Origin: Campylobacteraceae bacterium
GTDB lineage: Bacteria; Campylobacterota; Campylobacteria; Campylobacterales; Sulfurovaceae
Length of the DNA stretch: 64,000 bases
Assembly: GCA_027081405.1 (NCBI GenBank)
Contig: JALWKO010000084.1
Span: 1-64,000, forward strand
Direction: 5' to 3'
The number at the start of each line of letters is the position of its first letter. Position 1 is the stretch's first letter. A program made the position numbers and the translations under genes. Shown here in pieces: positions 19,231 through 30,201 of this stretch. Under the pieces are notes generated by a model. The model was not told the DNA's origin. It saw only the letters and a program-made list of their open reading frames with translations, and searched no databases.

Positions 19231-20298
19231 TCAGACGTCGTCGGCCTCTTTGACGTAGGATCCCAAAAATTTGATCGAATCGGCGTGCCGCTCGAAAATC
19301 GCGGCGATTTTGGGATCGCTACGGTGTCCGTCGAATTCGATGAAAAAGATCGACTCTCCCCCCACGATGTGGGATTTGATCTTCGTCAGGTCGATCTGTG
19401 CTTCCTTGAAATCGAGGAGGAATTCCACCAGCGCTCCGGGGCGGTTGGGGAGTCGGACGAGGATCGTGGTCTTGTCCCGTCCGCTGGGGGCGTTTTCGAA
19501 ATCGCTGACGATGAAGAACCGGGTCCGGTTGTTCCCCTCATCTTCGATGTTGCGGAACATCACCGGGAGCTTGTAGAGGCGGGAGGCCACCTCGGCGCAA
19601 ATCGCCGCCGCTTCGGGATCCTCCGCAGCCATCTGGGCCGCCTTGGCGGTCGATTCGACCGGGATCTGCTCCACCTCGTCCAGCCCCATGTCCTCCAGAA
19701 ACCGGCTGCACTGCCCGAAGGCGATGTCTTTGGAGTAGATCCGGCGGATCTGTTTGAGGTCTTCGGCCCGGGTGGCGAAAACGTGGTGGATCTCGATGAT
19801 CACCTCGGCGATGATCTTGAGATCGTAGTCGCTCAGGCACGAAATGGTGTCGCTGACGATGCCGTTGAAGGAGTTTTCGATCGGCACCACCCCGAATTTG
19901 GCGCTGCCGCGGGCCACCTCCCGGAATACCCCCTTGATGGTGTGGATCGGCAGATAGCTGCTCATGGCGCCGAACTTGCTCTCGGCCGCCTGGTGGGTGA
20001 AGCTCGCCTCGGGACCGAGGAAGGCGATCCGCTCGGGAAGTTCGTAGTTGCGTGCCACGGCGAAGAGTTCCATGAAAAGCGCCTCGATCGCCTCGTCGCT
20101 GAGCAGCCCCTTGCGCTCCCGGTTTTTCCGTTTGAGCCGTTCGAGGATCTCCTTTTCCCGTTCGGGGCGGTAGATGGGAGCGTTGGTGCGGTGCTTGAGC
20201 TCCCCCACCTGCCGGACGTATTTCAGCCGCTCGTTGAACAGATCCAGGAGCCGGTCGTCCACCGCGTCGATCTGCTCACGCAACTGCTCAAGCGTCAT
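19231..20298 (-). CDS. pheA: Bifunctional chorismate mutase / prephenate dehydratase
   Basis: LREQIDAVDDRLLDLFNERL; IAFLGPEASFTHQAA...GVVPIENSFNGIV; ACT domain NRPGALVEFL. Confidence 0.95.
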   Translation of the reverse strand: MTLEQLREQIDAVDDRLLDLFNERLKYVRQVGELKHRTNAPIYRPEREKEILERLKRKNRERKGLLSDEAIEALFMELFAVARNYELPERIAFLGPEASFTHQAAESKFGAMSSYLPIHTIKGVFREVARGSAKFGVVPIENSFNGIVSDTISCLSDYDLKIIAEVIIEIHHVFATRAEDLKQIRRIYSKDIAFGQCSRFLEDMGLDEVEQIPVESTAKAAQMAAEDPEAAAICAEVASRLYKLPVMFRNIEDEGNNRTRFFIVSDFENAPSGRDKTTILVRLPNRPGALVEFLLDFKEAQIDLTKIKSHIVGGESIFFIEFDGHRSDPKIAAIFERHADSIKFLGSYVKEADDV

Positions 20299-21517
20299 CG
20301 TCGTCCTCCAGGTAGGCTTCCTCCAGACGGATCAGGTCTTCGAAGTTCTCCCGATCCCGGATCAGGCGGCAACGTCCCCCTTCGCAGGCCACCTCGGCGG
20401 CCCGGGGGCGGGTGTTGTAGTTGCTGGCCATGACGAATCCGTAGGCCCCCGCCCCTTCGATGACGATCAGATCCCCCGGCCGGGTCGGAGGAAGAGCGAT
20501 CCCTTTGGCGAGCCAGTCGCCGCTCTCGCAGACCGGCCCCACGATCTCCGCTTCGCTCGCCGCTCCCCGCTCCTCCTTGTCGGCCGGGAGGAAACGGACC
20601 CCATGCCAGGCGTCGTAGAGCGAAGGGCGCAGCAGATCGTTCATCGCCCCGTCGACGATGACGAAACGCTTGTCGCCGTTGCGCTTCTCGTAGAGCACCC
20701 GAGTCACGAGCCAACCTGCCTCGGCGACCAGGTAGCGTCCCGGTTCGCAGACGATCGTCAGATCGAGCCCCCGGATCGCCTCCTTGATCGCGGCGGCGTA
20801 ATCGGCGGGGTCGATGGGGGTTTCGTCCCGGTAGACCACCCCCAGGCCGCCCCCGACGTCGAAAAAGCGGATCTCCACCCCGATCGCCGCCAGAGACCGG
20901 ACCAGATCGGCCACGATCCCGGCCGCCTCCCGGATCGGCTCCAGATCGGTCAGCTGGGAGCCGATATGGAAATGGATCCCCACCGGGTCGAGATGGGGGG
21001 AGTTTTTCGCCCGGATGTACATCCGTTTGGCGGTATCGAGGGAGACGCCGAACTTGTTTTCGTGCAATCCGGTGGAGATGTAGGGGTGGGTTTTGGGATC
21101 GACGTTGGGGTTGACCCGGATCGAAATCCGCGCTTCCCGCCCCAGCCGGCGGGCGATCGCCTCGACCCGCTCCATCTCCGCTTCACTCTCCAGATTCAGA
21201 AAGAGGATCTCCTCTTTGAGGGCCCGTTCGATCTCGTCGTCCCGTTTTCCGACGCCGGAAAAAATGATCCGATAGGGTTCGATCCCCGCTTTGCGGGCCC
21301 GGAGCACCTCGCCGACACTCACACAATCAGCCCCGGCACCCAGCCGGGCGAGAAAGCGGATCACCGAAAGGTTGGAGTTGGCCTTGACGGCGTAGGCGAT
21401 CATCGATTTGGTCCCGGCAAACGCCTCCTTGAGCCGTTCGTACCGCTCCCGGATCCGGTCGAAATCGTAGACGTACAGCGGCGTGCCGTATCGCTGCGCC
21501 AAAGCTTCGAAGTTCAC
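20288..21517 (-). CDS. lysA: Diaminopimelate decarboxylase
   Basis: YGTPLYVYDFDRIRERYERL...SMIAYAVKANSN...HFHIGSQ...CEPGRYLV. Confidence 0.96.
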   Translation of the reverse strand: MNFEALAQRYGTPLYVYDFDRIRERYERLKEAFAGTKSMIAYAVKANSNLSVIRFLARLGAGADCVSVGEVLRARKAGIEPYRIIFSGVGKRDDEIERALKEEILFLNLESEAEMERVEAIARRLGREARISIRVNPNVDPKTHPYISTGLHENKFGVSLDTAKRMYIRAKNSPHLDPVGIHFHIGSQLTDLEPIREAAGIVADLVRSLAAIGVEIRFFDVGGGLGVVYRDETPIDPADYAAAIKEAIRGLDLTIVCEPGRYLVAEAGWLVTRVLYEKRNGDKRFVIVDGAMNDLLRPSLYDAWHGVRFLPADKEERGAASEAEIVGPVCESGDWLAKGIALPPTRPGDLIVIEGAGAYGFVMASNYNTRPRAAEVACEGGRCRLIRDRENFEDLIRLEEAYLEDDDDA

Positions 21518-21689
21518 GCGTGCCCCCTGTCTTGGGTGGAAATGGGGGCTATTTTATCCAATTTTGCCTCCCCTTCTTCTGAACGCTTCTTGACATAGCT
21601 ACGGCTATGCCTGCGAAGCGATGCATTGCCTGGACAAAAACTGGAGATGTTGTGGGCATGACCTATTTGTTAGAGGTACCCTGAAGAGT

Positions 21690-22766
21690 TTAGACTCTAC
21701 GCCGGAGCGCCTCCCGGAGCGCCCAAGCACAAAGGAGTCCGGCGGGCAGGAGCATCCCCCAGTTCGGATCGATCACCCCGTTGCGCCCCAGTCGATACAT
21801 GGCGAAGAAAAAGGCCCACACCAGCAGTGCCGACGCCAGAGAAACGAGCCAGATCATCTCCAGCCTCAGATAGCGCCGGTGGGGAGGAATCCGGAAAAAG
21901 AGCAGAATCACCAACGCCGGCGCGAACAGCGGCATCACGAGGGTGTTGTAGAGTGTCGCCCGGATCTTGGAGCTGTCCAGATGCTGGGCCGCAAGCAGTT
22001 TCCACGCGGCCAGGGCGTCGGGAATCCGCAGACTCCGCCCCTTGTAGATGAGTTTCACCACCCGGGGGCGGTACCCCCGGAGGATCGTCAGATGGCTACG
22101 GTTGTGATCGGTGAAACCCACCGCTTCGCCCCGGGAATCGAAGCGCAACACCCGTTCCTCGGCCCTCGGCGCCGTCCAGCCGTCCCGGGAGTAGCGGGCC
22201 CGGGACACCTGCAGAATCGAGACGAGTTTCCCTCCCCGGAAACCGAAGCGGATCACCCCGTGCAGAACCCGCCGGACCGGATCGAGCTCCCGGATATAGA
22301 CGAAACTGCGGTCGTGCTTGAAAAAAAGATCCCGAACCTTCTGCTGGGAAAGGGTGTTGTGCAAAATGGCGCTGGAGCGGTTGTGGGCATAGGCAAACGG
22401 GGTGAACGCAAGCGCCGCGAACAGGAGGTAGATTCCGACCGCGACGAAAAGAAAAGGACGCAGCACCTCTTGGGGAGCATATCCGAAAGAAAAAAGCGAC
22501 ACGAGGGTGTTGTCCCGGATGAAACGGACCATCGTCCAGACAAAAGCGAAAACACTCACCAGAGGGAACAGGAGCTGGACGAAATACTCCCACATCGACA
22601 CTGCGTAGAGGAGACGGAGGTTGGCCCCCACCTGAAATCGATGAAGGTTCTGCAGATAGTCGATAAACGTCACCGCGACCGAGAGTCCGAACAGGAGGAT
22701 CAGAAAATGGCGCAGATAGTGGCGGACGATATACCGGGCGTAGCGCCTACCGGGCACAGGGATCAT
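21690..22766 (-). CDS. LptF/LptG (YjgP/YjgQ) family LPS export permease
   Basis: YIVRHYLRHFLILLFGLSVAVTFIDYLQNLHRF..., multi-TM YjgP/Q layout. Confidence 0.85.
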   Translation of the reverse strand: MIPVPGRRYARYIVRHYLRHFLILLFGLSVAVTFIDYLQNLHRFQVGANLRLLYAVSMWEYFVQLLFPLVSVFAFVWTMVRFIRDNTLVSLFSFGYAPQEVLRPFLFVAVGIYLLFAALAFTPFAYAHNRSSAILHNTLSQQKVRDLFFKHDRSFVYIRELDPVRRVLHGVIRFGFRGGKLVSILQVSRARYSRDGWTAPRAEERVLRFDSRGEAVGFTDHNRSHLTILRGYRPRVVKLIYKGRSLRIPDALAAWKLLAAQHLDSSKIRATLYNTLVMPLFAPALVILLFFRIPPHRRYLRLEMIWLVSLASALLVWAFFFAMYRLGRNGVIDPNWGMLLPAGLLCAWALREALRRRV

Positions 22767-23325
22767 CGCTTGCCTTCAGACGGTATCGGGAACGGATCTC
22801 CTCCAGTTCCATCCGTGGAATCCGCAGCGCCACCCGGGTGGCGTAGTCGACGAGGCACCCCACCTTCGCGGCCTCCTCCGGGGAGAAATCGCTGAGTACG
22901 TAGTCGGCCACCTGGGATTTGTAGGGGGGCTTGCCCACCCCCATCCGGATCCGGACGTATCCGCTTGTCCCCAGTTCGGCGTCGATGCTCCGCAGTCCGT
23001 TGTGGCCGCCATGCCCTCCTCCCCGTTTGATCCGGATGTCTCCAAACGGCAGATCGATGTCATCGTGGATCACCACGATCCGCTCGACCGGGATTTTGTA
23101 GAACCTGGCAACGGCAGCGACGCTGCGTCCCGAGAGGTTCATGTAGGTCGTCGGTTTGAGAAAGAGGAGGTCGTTGTGGCGGTAGAGTTCGCCGTGAAAG
23201 CTGCGGTTTCCGATCGTACGCGCGTTCGTCTCCTCGACGAGGCGGTCGACGACCCGATAACCGATATTGTGGCGGTTGTGTACGTACGTCGGCCCGGGAT
23301 TTCCCAATCCGACGAAGAGGACCAT
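22747..23325 (-). CDS. pth: Peptidyl-tRNA hydrolase
   Basis: LFVGLGNPGPTYVHNRHNIGYRVVD...KPTTYMNLSG...HDDIDLPFG. Confidence 0.96.
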   Translation of the reverse strand: MVLFVGLGNPGPTYVHNRHNIGYRVVDRLVEETNARTIGNRSFHGELYRHNDLLFLKPTTYMNLSGRSVAAVARFYKIPVERIVVIHDDIDLPFGDIRIKRGGGHGGHNGLRSIDAELGTSGYVRIRMGVGKPPYKSQVADYVLSDFSPEEAAKVGCLVDYATRVALRIPRMELEEIRSRYRLKASDDPCAR

Positions 23326-23329
23326 CCGA

Positions 23330-23866
23330 TCAGCGGGCCTTGATCACACCGCAGACCGAAACGTGGGGGCGGTCCATCAACCGGCACCCTTCGGGGGCTT
23401 CGATGTCCCGGACGAGGATCGACTCATCCCGATCCAGATCGCTCACGTCGAGGGTGAAGTTGGTGGGGATCTTCTCGATCGGACCACGGACCCGCAGCCG
23501 GCGTTTGGTGATGACGAGAACCCCTTTGTTTTTGAGTCCTTTGGGGGTGCCCACCGTCTTGACGGGGACCAGATAATCGGTGACGTATCCGGGGATGGCG
23601 ACCCGCAGGTCGACGTGGACGATGTCACCGGTGACGGGATCGAGTTCGTACTCCTGAACCACGACGTTGAATTCCTTGTCTCCCACTTTGACGGGGAACG
23701 CAAGGGAGTCTTTGCGGCGGACGGTCCGGATGAAGTCCCCTTTTTTGAATGCACAGTGGACATTCTCCACACCCTTGGCGTAGATGTTGGCAATTAGATA
23801 ACCATCTCGGCGCAGCTTCTTGGCGTTGCTTTTGCCGATACTCTCTCTAATGATACCTTCGAGCAT
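23330..23866 (-). CDS. rplY: 50S ribosomal protein L25/Ctc family
   Basis: Upstream of pth; L25/TL5-like N-terminal and beta domains (HVDLRVAIPGYVTDYLVPVKTVGTPKGLKNKGVL). Confidence 0.92.
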   Translation of the reverse strand: MLEGIIRESIGKSNAKKLRRDGYLIANIYAKGVENVHCAFKKGDFIRTVRRKDSLAFPVKVGDKEFNVVVQEYELDPVTGDIVHVDLRVAIPGYVTDYLVPVKTVGTPKGLKNKGVLVITKRRLRVRGPIEKIPTNFTLDVSDLDRDESILVRDIEAPEGCRLMDRPHVSVCGVIKAR

Positions 23867-23932
23867 AATTGGATCCTTGATTGTAAAGTGGGGCGCAATG
23901 GTAGCGAAAAAGCCCTGAAATTCCCCTGTAAA

Positions 23933-25090
23933 TCAGAGCTCTACTTCTTCGTCGTCTTTGAACGTATAGGCGTCCAGCTCCGCCGCCGAGAGCCCTTTGC
24001 GGCTCCCACCGGCGACGCTTCCGCTGCCGATCCCCTCCAGACGGAGCTTGAGATCGGAGGGGGAAGTGGCGTTTTCCAGTGCGATCTCTTCCGAAATGAT
24101 CCCCTCCTGCACCAATTCGAAAAGGTGCTGATCGAAGGTCTGCGAACCGTAGATGTCTTTCCCTTCCGCGATGGCATCGGGGATCTCGAAATCGCGCCCT
24201 TCGGCGATCAGTTCCGAAATCCGCGCCGTCCGGATCATCACCTCCACGGCGGCGATCCGAGCATTGTCCACGGTCCGGACCAAACGCTGGGAGATCACCC
24301 CGTACAGAACCGAAGCGAGCGACTGCCGGACCCGGTTTTGCTCCCCTTCGGGGAACATTCCGATCACCCGGTCGATGGTCTCTTTGGCGTCGAGGGTGTG
24401 CAGGGTCGAGAAGACCAGGTGACCGGTGTTGGCCGCATGCAAGGCCATGTCGATCGTCTCGGTATCCCGCATCTCCCCCACGAGGATGATATCGGGGTCT
24501 TCCCGGAGCGCCGCGGGGAGCGCTTCGTGGAAACTGTTGAAATCATTCCCCAGCGAGCGCTGGTTGATGAGGCATTTTTCATCTTTGTAGACGAATTCGA
24601 TGGGATCCTCGAGGGTGATGATGTGTTTGTTGTAACTGTGATTGACCCGGTTGAGGATCGCCGCCAGCGTCGTCGATTTCCCCGATCCGGTCACACCGGT
24701 GACAAGTACCAGCCCCCGAGGGATATCGGCGAATTTTTTGATCACCTGGGGGAGGCGGAGTTCATCGACGGTGGGAATCTTGGAAGGGATGAGGCGGAAA
24801 ACGGCGCTCAAGCCTTCCATCTGATAGAAGACGTTGACCCGGAAACGGCTCGCTTCATCGAGGATATAAGCAAAGTCAAGCGCTTTGTTTTCCTGCAGTT
24901 CCACAAACTGATCGGCGGTAGTGATCTGGCGGATCAGTTCGACCATCGCCGCGGGCTCGATAAACTCATTGCCCAGTTTTTTGAGCACCCCGTGGATCCG
25001 CACCCGGACGTGGGAATTGGCTTTGAGGTGAAGATCGCTCCCTTTGTTGGCGACCAGGGTTTTGAGATAAACGTTAAGCTTCGCGCGCAT
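23933..25090 (-). CDS. pilT: PilT-type twitching/retraction ATPase
   Basis: KGSDLHLKANSHVRVRIHG...VTGVTGSGKSTTLAAILNRVN...ILVGEMRDTETIDMAL. Confidence 0.93.
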   Translation of the reverse strand: MRAKLNVYLKTLVANKGSDLHLKANSHVRVRIHGVLKKLGNEFIEPAAMVELIRQITTADQFVELQENKALDFAYILDEASRFRVNVFYQMEGLSAVFRLIPSKIPTVDELRLPQVIKKFADIPRGLVLVTGVTGSGKSTTLAAILNRVNHSYNKHIITLEDPIEFVYKDEKCLINQRSLGNDFNSFHEALPAALREDPDIILVGEMRDTETIDMALHAANTGHLVFSTLHTLDAKETIDRVIGMFPEGEQNRVRQSLASVLYGVISQRLVRTVDNARIAAVEVMIRTARISELIAEGRDFEIPDAIAEGKDIYGSQTFDQHLFELVQEGIISEEIALENATSPSDLKLRLEGIGSGSVAGGSRKGLSAAELDAYTFKDDEEVEL

Positions 25091-26084
25091 CGGCCAACTC
25101 CTCCAGAAGATCGGCAAAAGCCTTCTCAAACGCCCCGAGCCCCTCCTCCATCAGCTCGTGGTGCACCTCGTTCATGACGATCCCGTGGGAGTGGAGGGTT
25201 TCGAAATAGGCGTCGATCTCCTCTTCGGGGATGGGGAGGACCACTTCGGGTTTTTCCCCCGCCTCAAAGGCTTCGATCGTGTGTAGCGGAGCGGTATTGA
25301 CACAGTGGGGACCGTAAAGGCTACGGATATAGTAATCGGCCGGCAAATGGTCCCCCTTGACGCCGGTGCTTGCAAACAGCGTCCGGATGCTGGGGGTGCG
25401 GTTGGACTGGACCATGTTGTAAATTTTCGCCGCGTTCATAATCCCCGTCTGGGCTGTAGGGAGCCCTTTGGCCGCCAGGGTTTCGTCGAGTTTCCGGTCG
25501 AAGCGGCTGACAAATACGCTGATCACCGCCTCGACCCGCTCACCCCCGGTGTTCTCGAATTCGTCGATCCCCTTTTTCATCGCATCGAGGCAGCGGCGGG
25601 CCTGGGCGGGGGAGAAGACCAGCGTGGCATTGACGCTGATCCCGTCGCTGAGCAGTTCGGTCATCGCTTCGTACCCCGCTTCGGTGGCGGGGATTTTGAT
25701 CATGACGTTGGGCTCGTCGATGGTTTTGAAAATCCGCCGCCCCTCGGCGACGGTCCCATCGGTATCGTGAGCCAGAAACGGATCGACTTCGATGCTGATG
25801 TACCCTTCGCTCCCCGCATCGTAAACCCCCCGCAGGACGATCGCGGCGTTTTTGATGTCCTCGAAGGCCAACGCTTCGTATTTCTCCTTGGGACTTTTCC
25901 CCGCCAGGGAGGCCAGCGCCTCCCGGTAGGCCGGCGAGCTTCCGATCGCCGAAGCGAAGATCGAAGGATTGCTCGTGGCGCCGTTGACCACCCCGTTTTC
26001 GACCAGCTCGACGAAGCGGGTTCTGAGGAAGTCCCTTTCGATGAAATCGAGCCAGAGGGAAAAGCCCAGATCGGTATCAACCAT
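25074..26084 (-). CDS. tal: Transaldolase
   Basis: LGFSLWLDFIERDFLRTRFVELVENGVVNGATSNPSIFASAI...MIKIPATEAGYEAM. Confidence 0.93.
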   Translation of the reverse strand: MVDTDLGFSLWLDFIERDFLRTRFVELVENGVVNGATSNPSIFASAIGSSPAYREALASLAGKSPKEKYEALAFEDIKNAAIVLRGVYDAGSEGYISIEVDPFLAHDTDGTVAEGRRIFKTIDEPNVMIKIPATEAGYEAMTELLSDGISVNATLVFSPAQARRCLDAMKKGIDEFENTGGERVEAVISVFVSRFDRKLDETLAAKGLPTAQTGIMNAAKIYNMVQSNRTPSIRTLFASTGVKGDHLPADYYIRSLYGPHCVNTAPLHTIEAFEAGEKPEVVLPIPEEEIDAYFETLHSHGIVMNEVHHELMEEGLGAFEKAFADLLEELADAREA

Positions 26085-26805
26085 CACGATACTCCCAGTG
26101 AAAATCTGACCAGCTGCCCCAATCCCCTCCCCGGGATACGGCACGCTCCAGCTCGTCCAAAAAACGGGCTCTGGGGATCGCTTCCGCACCCATGCGAAGC
26201 AGGTGATCGGTAACCACCTGGCAGTCGATCAAATCATAGCCTCTTTCCTGTAAAACATCACTTAGGGCCTTGAGGGCGATTTTGGAGGCGTTGGGGCGGA
26301 GCGACACCATCGACTCCCCAAAAAACGCCGCTCCGATAGCGATCCCGTAGAGCCCTCCGGCGAATTCCCCTTCCATATAGACTTCGACGCTGTGGGCGAA
26401 TCCCCGTTCGTAGAGCGTCTCGTACGCTTCGATCATCTCGGGGGTGAGCCAGGTGCCGTTCTGCCCGGGTCGGGGGACGGAGGCACAGGCGCGGATCACG
26501 GTGGAAAAGTCGGTATCGAAGCGGACCGTATAGGGGGCGTTGCGGAGCACCCGGGCGAAGGAGCGGTTGACCCGTACTTTGCCGGGATAGAGGACCAGCC
26601 GGGGATCGGGGGACCACCATAGGATCGGATCGCCCGGGGTGTACCAGGGGAAGATCCCCTTGCGATAGGCTTTGAGGATCCGGTCGGGGTCGAGGTCGCC
26701 GCCGAAGGCCAGCAGCCCCTCGTCGGAAGCGAAACGGGGATCGGGGAAGATATGGTCGGGCCCCAGGGCGCTGATGAGGTAGGTTTCGTCGAACATCGAG
26801 CCCAT
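26077..26805 (-). CDS. aat: Leucyl/phenylalanyl-tRNA--protein transferase
   Basis: GLLAFGGDLDPDRILKAYRKGIFPWYTPGDPILWWSPDPR. Confidence 0.96.
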   Translation of the reverse strand: MGSMFDETYLISALGPDHIFPDPRFASDEGLLAFGGDLDPDRILKAYRKGIFPWYTPGDPILWWSPDPRLVLYPGKVRVNRSFARVLRNAPYTVRFDTDFSTVIRACASVPRPGQNGTWLTPEMIEAYETLYERGFAHSVEVYMEGEFAGGLYGIAIGAAFFGESMVSLRPNASKIALKALSDVLQERGYDLIDCQVVTDHLLRMGAEAIPRARFLDELERAVSRGGDWGSWSDFHWEYRDG

Positions 26806-29009
26806 TAGGCAGACTCGAAGGAGAAGCGGAATCGTTCGTGTTCTTCGTCCCAATCGACGCGGGCGCTTCCCCCCTCACGAAGTTTCCCGAAGAGGATCTC
26901 TTCGGTGAGGGGTTCTTTGATCTCCTCGTCGACGATCCGGGCGATGTCCCGGGCCCCAAAGCCCTGCTCACTCATTTGGGCGATGCGGTAGCGGGCCGCT
27001 TTGGAGACTTTGAGGCGTACGTTTTTCTCTTCCTCCAGGCGGCGGGAGAGCTCACGCACCTCGATCTTGACGATTTTGGCCAGCGCCTCGGTATCCAGAG
27101 GAGAGAAGCGGACCACCGCGCTGAGGCGGTTGCGGAACTCGGGGGAAAAAAACTCTTTCATCGCCCGCTCGGTTTTGGAGCCTTCCTCTTTGGCGAAGCC
27201 CATGACGTTGGCCTCTTTGGTCCCCAGGTTGGAGGTCATCACCAGAATCACGTTTTTGAAATCGCTCACCACGCCGTTGTTGTCGGTGAGCTTGGCCCCG
27301 TCCATCACCTGCAGCAGGATGTTCATGATGTCGGGATGGGCCTTTTCGATCTCGTCGAGCAGCAGCACCGTATGGGGGTGCTTCTTGATCATCTCGGTGA
27401 GCAGTCCCCCCTGCTCGAAGCCCACGTATCCCGGAGGGGCGCCGATGAGCCGGCTGACGGCGTGCTTTTCCATGTATTCGCTCATGTCGAGCTTCTCGAA
27501 ATGGATCCCCAGCTCCTCGGCCAGTGCCCGCGCCAGCGCCGTTTTCCCCACTCCGGTGGGGCCGACGAAGAGGAAGCTTCCGATCGGGCTTTCGGGGCGT
27601 CCCAGCCCCGCATAGGAGCGTTTGATCGCCTTCGTGAGCGTGGCGACCGCTTCGTCCTGGCTGACGATCCGTTTGCGGAGCCGCTCCTCGAGGGTCCGCA
27701 GCCGCTCGGTGTCGTCCCGCTCCAGCGTCGCGGGGGGGAGCCGGAGCATCGAAGCGAGGATCCGGGAGATATCCTCGGAGGTCACTTCGACGTATTTCTC
27801 CCCGCGGAGCATGAAATGGGCCCCCGCTTCGTCGATGAGATCCATCGCCTTGTCGGGGAGGTAGCGGTCGTGGATGTATTTGACGCTCAGATCGATGGCG
27901 GTCCGCAACGCCTTGTCGCTGAAGGCGATCTTGTGGTGCTCCTCGTACTTGTGCTGAACCCCTTTGAGGATCTTGAAGGTATCCTCGACGCTGGGCTCCT
28001 CCACGTCGATCCGGGCGAAGCGGCGAGAGAGGGCCTTGTCCTTGTCGAAGAAGTTGCGGAACTCCTGATGGGTCGTCGCCCCGATGCAGCGAAGTTCGCC
28101 GCGGGCCAGCGCCGGTTTGAGGATGTTGGAAGCGTCCATGCTGCCGCCTCCGGTGCTTCCGGCCCCCACGAGGGTGTGGATCTCGTCGATGAAAACGATG
28201 GCGCCCTCTTCGTTGCGCAATTCTTCGAGAACCCCTTTGAGGCGCTTTTCGAAATCTCCACGGTATTTGGTCCCCGCCAGAATCGCCCCCATATCCAGGG
28301 CATAGATCCGGGCGTCGGCGAGGACCTCGGGGACCTCCCCTTCGGCGATCCGCAGCGCCAGCCCTTCGGCGATGGCGGTTTTTCCCACCCCCGGTTCGCC
28401 CACGAGAAGGGGGTTGTTTTTCTTGCGGCGGCACAGGGTCTGCATCACCCGCTCGATCTCCGCCTCCCGCCCGATCACCGGGTCGATCTTCCCTTCCTTC
28501 GCAAGCGAGACGAGCTCCACGGTGAAATCGTCCAGATTGGGGGTGGTACTGGTGCTTTCCCCCTCCTTGGCGGGGGCTTCGCCCTCTTCGTGGGTTTCGT
28601 GGGAGATCGCCTCGAGGATATCGAGGCGGCTGATCCCGGCTTTCGCCATCAAATAGGCGGCGTAACTTTCGTTCTCTTCCCGGATCGCCACGAGCATGTT
28701 GCCGATCGTCGCCTCCTTTTTCCCGGCGGCGTGGAGCTGCCCCATCATCCGGTTGACGGTCCGGGAGAGGGCCACCGTCTCCATCGGATCGGCCTCCCGG
28801 TCGAGCACCGGCACGTGCGCGGAGATGTGGGCGACCAGATCTTTTTTCATCCGAGCAGTATCGGCCCCCAGGGCCTGCAGGAGCAACTCCCCCGCACGGG
28901 CCGAAAGGATGGCGAGGAAGACGTGCTCGAGGGTGAGGTATTCGTGCCTTTTGCGTTTGGCGTATTCGACGGCACGCATGAATACTTTGTTGAGTTCAAG
29001 GCTGATCAT
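26805..29009 (-). CDS. clpA: ATP-dependent Clp protease ATP-binding subunit ClpA
   Basis: Two AAA domains ([31 protein letters not shown]), Clp_N; adjacent to clpS. Confidence 0.97.
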   Translation of the reverse strand: MISLELNKVFMRAVEYAKRKRHEYLTLEHVFLAILSARAGELLLQALGADTARMKKDLVAHISAHVPVLDREADPMETVALSRTVNRMMGQLHAAGKKEATIGNMLVAIREENESYAAYLMAKAGISRLDILEAISHETHEEGEAPAKEGESTSTTPNLDDFTVELVSLAKEGKIDPVIGREAEIERVMQTLCRRKKNNPLLVGEPGVGKTAIAEGLALRIAEGEVPEVLADARIYALDMGAILAGTKYRGDFEKRLKGVLEELRNEEGAIVFIDEIHTLVGAGSTGGGSMDASNILKPALARGELRCIGATTHQEFRNFFDKDKALSRRFARIDVEEPSVEDTFKILKGVQHKYEEHHKIAFSDKALRTAIDLSVKYIHDRYLPDKAMDLIDEAGAHFMLRGEKYVEVTSEDISRILASMLRLPPATLERDDTERLRTLEERLRKRIVSQDEAVATLTKAIKRSYAGLGRPESPIGSFLFVGPTGVGKTALARALAEELGIHFEKLDMSEYMEKHAVSRLIGAPPGYVGFEQGGLLTEMIKKHPHTVLLLDEIEKAHPDIMNILLQVMDGAKLTDNNGVVSDFKNVILVMTSNLGTKEANVMGFAKEEGSKTERAMKEFFSPEFRNRLSAVVRFSPLDTEALAKIVKIEVRELSRRLEEEKNVRLKVSKAARYRIAQMSEQGFGARDIARIVDEEIKEPLTEEILFGKLREGGSARVDWDEEHERFRFSFESA

Positions 29010-29024
29010 TCAATCGTCTCCGTT

Positions 29025-29324
29025 TCATTCGTCCTGTTCGATCGTCGCCAGAAGGGGGAACTCGTTGGCCCGGGCCATCCGTTTGACCTGCTCGGCTTTG
29101 GTCTGGGCGATCTCGAAGGTATAGACTCCGCAGACCGCCCGCCCCTGCTTGTGGACGGTCCACATGATCGTCTCGGCCTCTTCGGGCGACTTATGGAAGA
29201 TGCTCCGCAGCACCTCCACCACAAAATCCATCGTCGTGTAATCGTCGTTGTGGAGAATCACCCGATACAGCGGAGGCTCCCTGAGCTCCGTTTCGCTTCG
29301 GGGGGTCTCTACGGTTTTGGGCAT
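29025..29324 (-). CDS. clpS: ClpS adaptor
   Basis: YRVILHNDDYTTMDFVVEVLRSIFHKSPEEAETIMWTVHKQGRAVCGVYTFEIAQTK. Confidence 0.96.
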   Translation of the reverse strand: MPKTVETPRSETELREPPLYRVILHNDDYTTMDFVVEVLRSIFHKSPEEAETIMWTVHKQGRAVCGVYTFEIAQTKAEQVKRMARANEFPLLATIEQDE

Positions 29325-29518
29325 CGGTTCTCCTTGACCACAGTCCGGCGGACGCCCTGCGCATCCGTCCAGGGACAGTATGTTACAATTCTTCACACTA
29401 TCGGTAATTCTATTATACCGAAAATCCGAACGGGGCCGACGAACCGCCGTTTCCGGCCACCCCTCCATGCGGAGGATCGTTCGGTTCTACACACTTTTAT
29501 ACACGTTTTCGGGAGGAA

Positions 29519-30178
29519 ATGCAAGTGGCCCGTCTTTTCGTCACCGCCACCGGAACCGGGGTGGGAAAAACCTACGCTACGGGGCTTCTGGTCGAGGCCT
29601 TTGCCCGTCTCGGGCTCCGTCCGGGGGCGTGCAAACCGGTCGAAACGGGGGTCTCAGACGAACCGGCCGACGCCGCCGCACTGCTGGAGCGGGCCGCCGC
29701 GTCCAATCCCCGCTTCGCTCACGTTACTCCCCGCGATCTCACCGCCTACACCTTCCCCCTCCCCGCCGCACCCTTCTGCGCCGACACCGAGGGGGTGATC
29801 CGAATCGAAACAATTCTCTACCGTATCGGGGAGCTGGAATCCCGTTGCGACATCCTCCTCGTCGAAGGGGCGGGAGGGTTGATGGTCCCGCTCACGAAAG
29901 AGTCGCGGATGATCGACCTGATCCGCACCTTGGAGTGCCCCGCGCTGCTGGTGACCCCCTCGCAACTGGGGTGCATCAACGACACCCTCCTCTCCCTCGA
30001 GGCGCTCGAGCGAAGGGGGATCCCCCACGAGTGGTGCGTCAACCGGCGGGAGAGGGACCGCTTCGACACCCTGACGCGACCCTTCTACGACGCCCGCTTC
30101 CCCGGCAGCTGGTGGGAACTGGAGGAGGGGATCGACGCATACGCACGACGAATCGCCGCGGAACTTGGGGTACAATAG
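29519..30178 (+). CDS. bioD: Dethiobiotin synthetase
   Basis: LFVTATGTGVGKTYATGLLVEA...CKPVETG...LVEGAGGLMVPL. Confidence 0.95.
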   Translation: MQVARLFVTATGTGVGKTYATGLLVEAFARLGLRPGACKPVETGVSDEPADAAALLERAAASNPRFAHVTPRDLTAYTFPLPAAPFCADTEGVIRIETILYRIGELESRCDILLVEGAGGLMVPLTKESRMIDLIRTLECPALLVTPSQLGCINDTLLSLEALERRGIPHEWCVNRRERDRFDTLTRPFYDARFPGSWWELEEGIDAYARRIAAELGVQ

Positions 30179-30201
30179 CGAACCAAAACGGGAGAGGATT
30201 G

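Noticed and set aside
29380-29520. cggtaattctattataccg upstream of bioD as a BirA operator
   Set aside because: Does not match the known BirA-type TTGTNAAC-N14/15-GTTNACAA pattern; arms too short
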